A stretch of DNA of 64,000 bases, taken from positions 225,446 through 289,445 of the forward strand of contig NZ_JADWYJ010000001.1 in the NCBI RefSeq assembly GCF_021354595.1, written 5' to 3'. The notes beneath the pieces are model-generated. The model was not told the DNA's origin. It ran no database searches and worked only from the letters and a program-made list of their open reading frames with translations. This document shows, piece by piece, positions 62,434 to 64,000 of the stretch; within the stretch, counting starts at the first letter, position 1, and each line of letters begins with the position of its first letter. The stretch comes from Maribellus sp. CM-23. Lineage in GTDB: Bacteria > Bacteroidota > Bacteroidia > Bacteroidales > Prolixibacteraceae. The position numbers and the translations under genes are program-made.

Positions 62434-62490
62434 GTTGTTAAAATTATTATTTGAACGATTCTCCCTAAAGTTCGCAATAATTACCGACGA

Positions 62491-64000
62491 TTACTCTTCG
62501 CTGGAAAAAGAATACGGAAAATCTTTTTCGTCCGCTCCCCTGTTTTTGTTCGGAACCGGGCTCATTTTAAAATTGATTTTCGCCCCCTTCATCAAATCTT
62601 CATGCCTCAGGTAGTTTTTGGTGTACTTTTTACCGTTCAGCTTCATTTCAGAAATGTAGCGGTTTTCTTTTTCGTTTTTGTCCGCTTTAATGCTGACCTC
62701 TTTTCCGTTTTCCAGTTCAATTTTTACCGATTTAAACAGTGGAGAACCCAGTATGTACTCATCGCTTCCCGGGCAAACCGGGTAAAATCCAAGTGATGAA
62801 AAAACGTACCAGGCAGAAGTTTGTCCGTTATCTTCGTCGCCGCAATATCCGTCGGGAGTGGCCGCATACAGCTTGTCCATTATTTCGCGGGCCCAGTACT
62901 GTCCTTTCCAAGGTTCGCCAGCGTAATTATACAGGTAAACCATGTGCTGGATGGGCTGGTTTCCGTGGGCGTACTGCCCCATGTCCATTACCTGCATTTC
63001 GCGCATTTCATGAATCATTCCGCGGCTTTTCATACCTTCCGATCCCGGAATAATAAAAACAGAATCGAGCATGTTCACAAACTCTTTTTTCCCGCCCATC
63101 AGGTTCATCAATCCCTTCGGATCGTGAAACACCGACCACGAGTAATGCCAGCTGTTGCCTTCAGTAAAGTCGCGGCTCCAGTCGGTGGGCTCAAATGAAT
63201 CGGAAAAAGTTCCGTCCGCAGCCCTTCCTGCCATCAGTTTATTTTTCGGATTGTACAGATTTTTATAGTTCATGGCGCGCTGTGCATAAATCCCGATTTC
63301 ACTTTCGGGTTTGTTCAGCGCTTTTCCCAGTTGGTAAATCGTCCAGTCGTTGTAGGCATACTCCAGCGTACGAGCTACGTTTTGATCAATGCTCGCATCG
63401 TTCGGAATGTAACCGTACTGGTTGTATTGCTGGTAACCGGTCCTTCCCGTGGCCCTTACTTTCGGATGCACGCTGTTGGCACCGTGTTTCAAAGCTTCCC
63501 AAAGGGTTTCAATATCGTAGCCTCGCAAACCTTTCACGTAAGCATCGGCCACCACAGAGGCTGAGTTGTTCCCCACCATAATATCGCGGTGCCCCGGACT
63601 GGCCCATTCCGGAAGGAACCCGCTTTCCTTGTAGGCGTTCACCAGGCCTTCCTGCATTTTCTGGTTTTCAGAAGGGTACACCAAATTCAGGAAAGGAAAC
63701 AGACTACGGAAAGTATCCCAGAAACCGGTATCGGTAAACATGTAACCCGGCAGCACTTTTCCGTTGTACGGACTGTAATGCATTACGTTTCCGCTGGCAT
63801 CGATCTCCGAAAGGTTCCGTGGGAACAACACCGTGCGGTACAGGTTGGAATAAAAAGTACGCAGGTTATCGATGTTATCGTCTTCCACTTTAATTTTCCC
63901 CAACACCTCGTTCCAACGAGCTTTTCCTTTAGCGGCAATTTCATCCAAACCATCGTTGCCCAATTCTTTCAAATTCAGCATGGCCTGCTCTTCGCTGATA
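62491..64000 (-). CDS. GH92 alpha-mannosidase, C-terminal part (truncated by window edge)
   Basis: The frame remains open to base 64000 (residues ISEEQA precede the first Met at 63981), so the real start lies outside. Visible: YRTVLFPRNLSE, GFWDTFRSLFPFLNLV, LEYAYNDWTIYQLGKAL, FTEGNSWHYSWS (acid Glu), YAHGNQPIQHMVYLYNYAG and CGDEDNGQTSAWYVFSSLG. The motif GDED differs from both other GH92 genes, so this is a third subgroup. It is the most upstream visible gene of the large minus-strand run. Confidence 0.93.
   Translation of the reverse strand, partial: ISEEQAMLNLKELGNDGLDEIAAKGKARWNEVLGKIKVEDDNIDNLRTFYSNLYRTVLFPRNLSEIDASGNVMHYSPYNGKVLPGYMFTDTGFWDTFRSLFPFLNLVYPSENQKMQEGLVNAYKESGFLPEWASPGHRDIMVGNNSASVVADAYVKGLRGYDIETLWEALKHGANSVHPKVRATGRTGYQQYNQYGYIPNDASIDQNVARTLEYAYNDWTIYQLGKALNKPESEIGIYAQRAMNYKNLYNPKNKLMAGRAADGTFSDSFEPTDWSRDFTEGNSWHYSWSVFHDPKGLMNLMGGKKEFVNMLDSVFIIPGSEGMKSRGMIHEMREMQVMDMGQYAHGNQPIQHMVYLYNYAGEPWKGQYWAREIMDKLYAATPDGYCGDEDNGQTSAWYVFSSLGFYPVCPGSDEYILGSPLFKSVKIELENGKEVSIKADKNEKENRYISEMKLNGKKYTKNYLRHEDLMKGAKINFKMSPVPNKNRGADEKDFPYSFSSEE

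Overview
The window reads as the chromosome of a glycan-degrading member of the Bacteroidota, probably an environmental Bacteroidales/Marinilabiliales-type organism. The evidence is a SusC/SusD pair, an ECF sigma/FecR pair, many exported glycoside hydrolases with lipoprotein, Sec or Tat signals, a DUF4249 protein beside a TonB receptor, and an S1 sulfatase. The genus is an inference. No rRNA, tRNA, CRISPR array or transposase was seen.

Layout. Positions 1-6718: a truncated ROK sugar kinase/regulator gene and a GH2 exo-glucosaminidase/mannosidase-like enzyme on the minus strand, divergent from a GH92 alpha-mannosidase and a Tat-exported TIM-barrel isomerase/epimerase. Positions 6719-17900: an accessory region. 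Single genes (an orphan ZnuA-like lipoprotein, a small orphan, a TlpA-like thioredoxin, a CPBP protease, a serine hydrolase) lie between long gene-free stretches made of a dispersed family of short repeat words. It also holds a markedly AT-rich three-gene operon (9166-12723: nuclease, middle protein, SMC/ABC ATPase) that looks like an ABC-three-component (Lamassu/DdmABC-type) defence system. Positions 18010-22388: an ErcA-type iron alcohol dehydrogenase paired with a soluble PAS hybrid histidine kinase, then a Crp/Fnr regulator paired with a CPBP protease. Positions 22581-33031: a tricorn-type S41 protease, then a four-gene TonB receptor / DUF4249 / macroglobulin-like / unknown operon and a small DUF6616-like protein.

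Positions 33087-64000 are carbohydrate loci. A GH26 and a PA14-containing GH31 precede a compact alpha-mannan utilisation locus: ECF sigma (plus strand), and on the minus strand FecR, SusC, SusD, GH92, GH125. SusC has an STN domain, so substrate sensing through FecR and the sigma factor is likely. GH92 would remove outer mannoses and GH125 the alpha-1,6 backbone. A second, larger minus-strand run (64000 to 48214) contains GH92, an EEP phosphatase/nuclease, a DUF4965 protein, four GH43 enzymes, an S1 sulfatase, GH127 and GH2, ending in a clear terminator. It suggests a sulfated, arabinose-containing and mannose-containing glycan. No SusC/SusD for this run lies inside the window.

All family assignments come from reading motifs; no database search was run.
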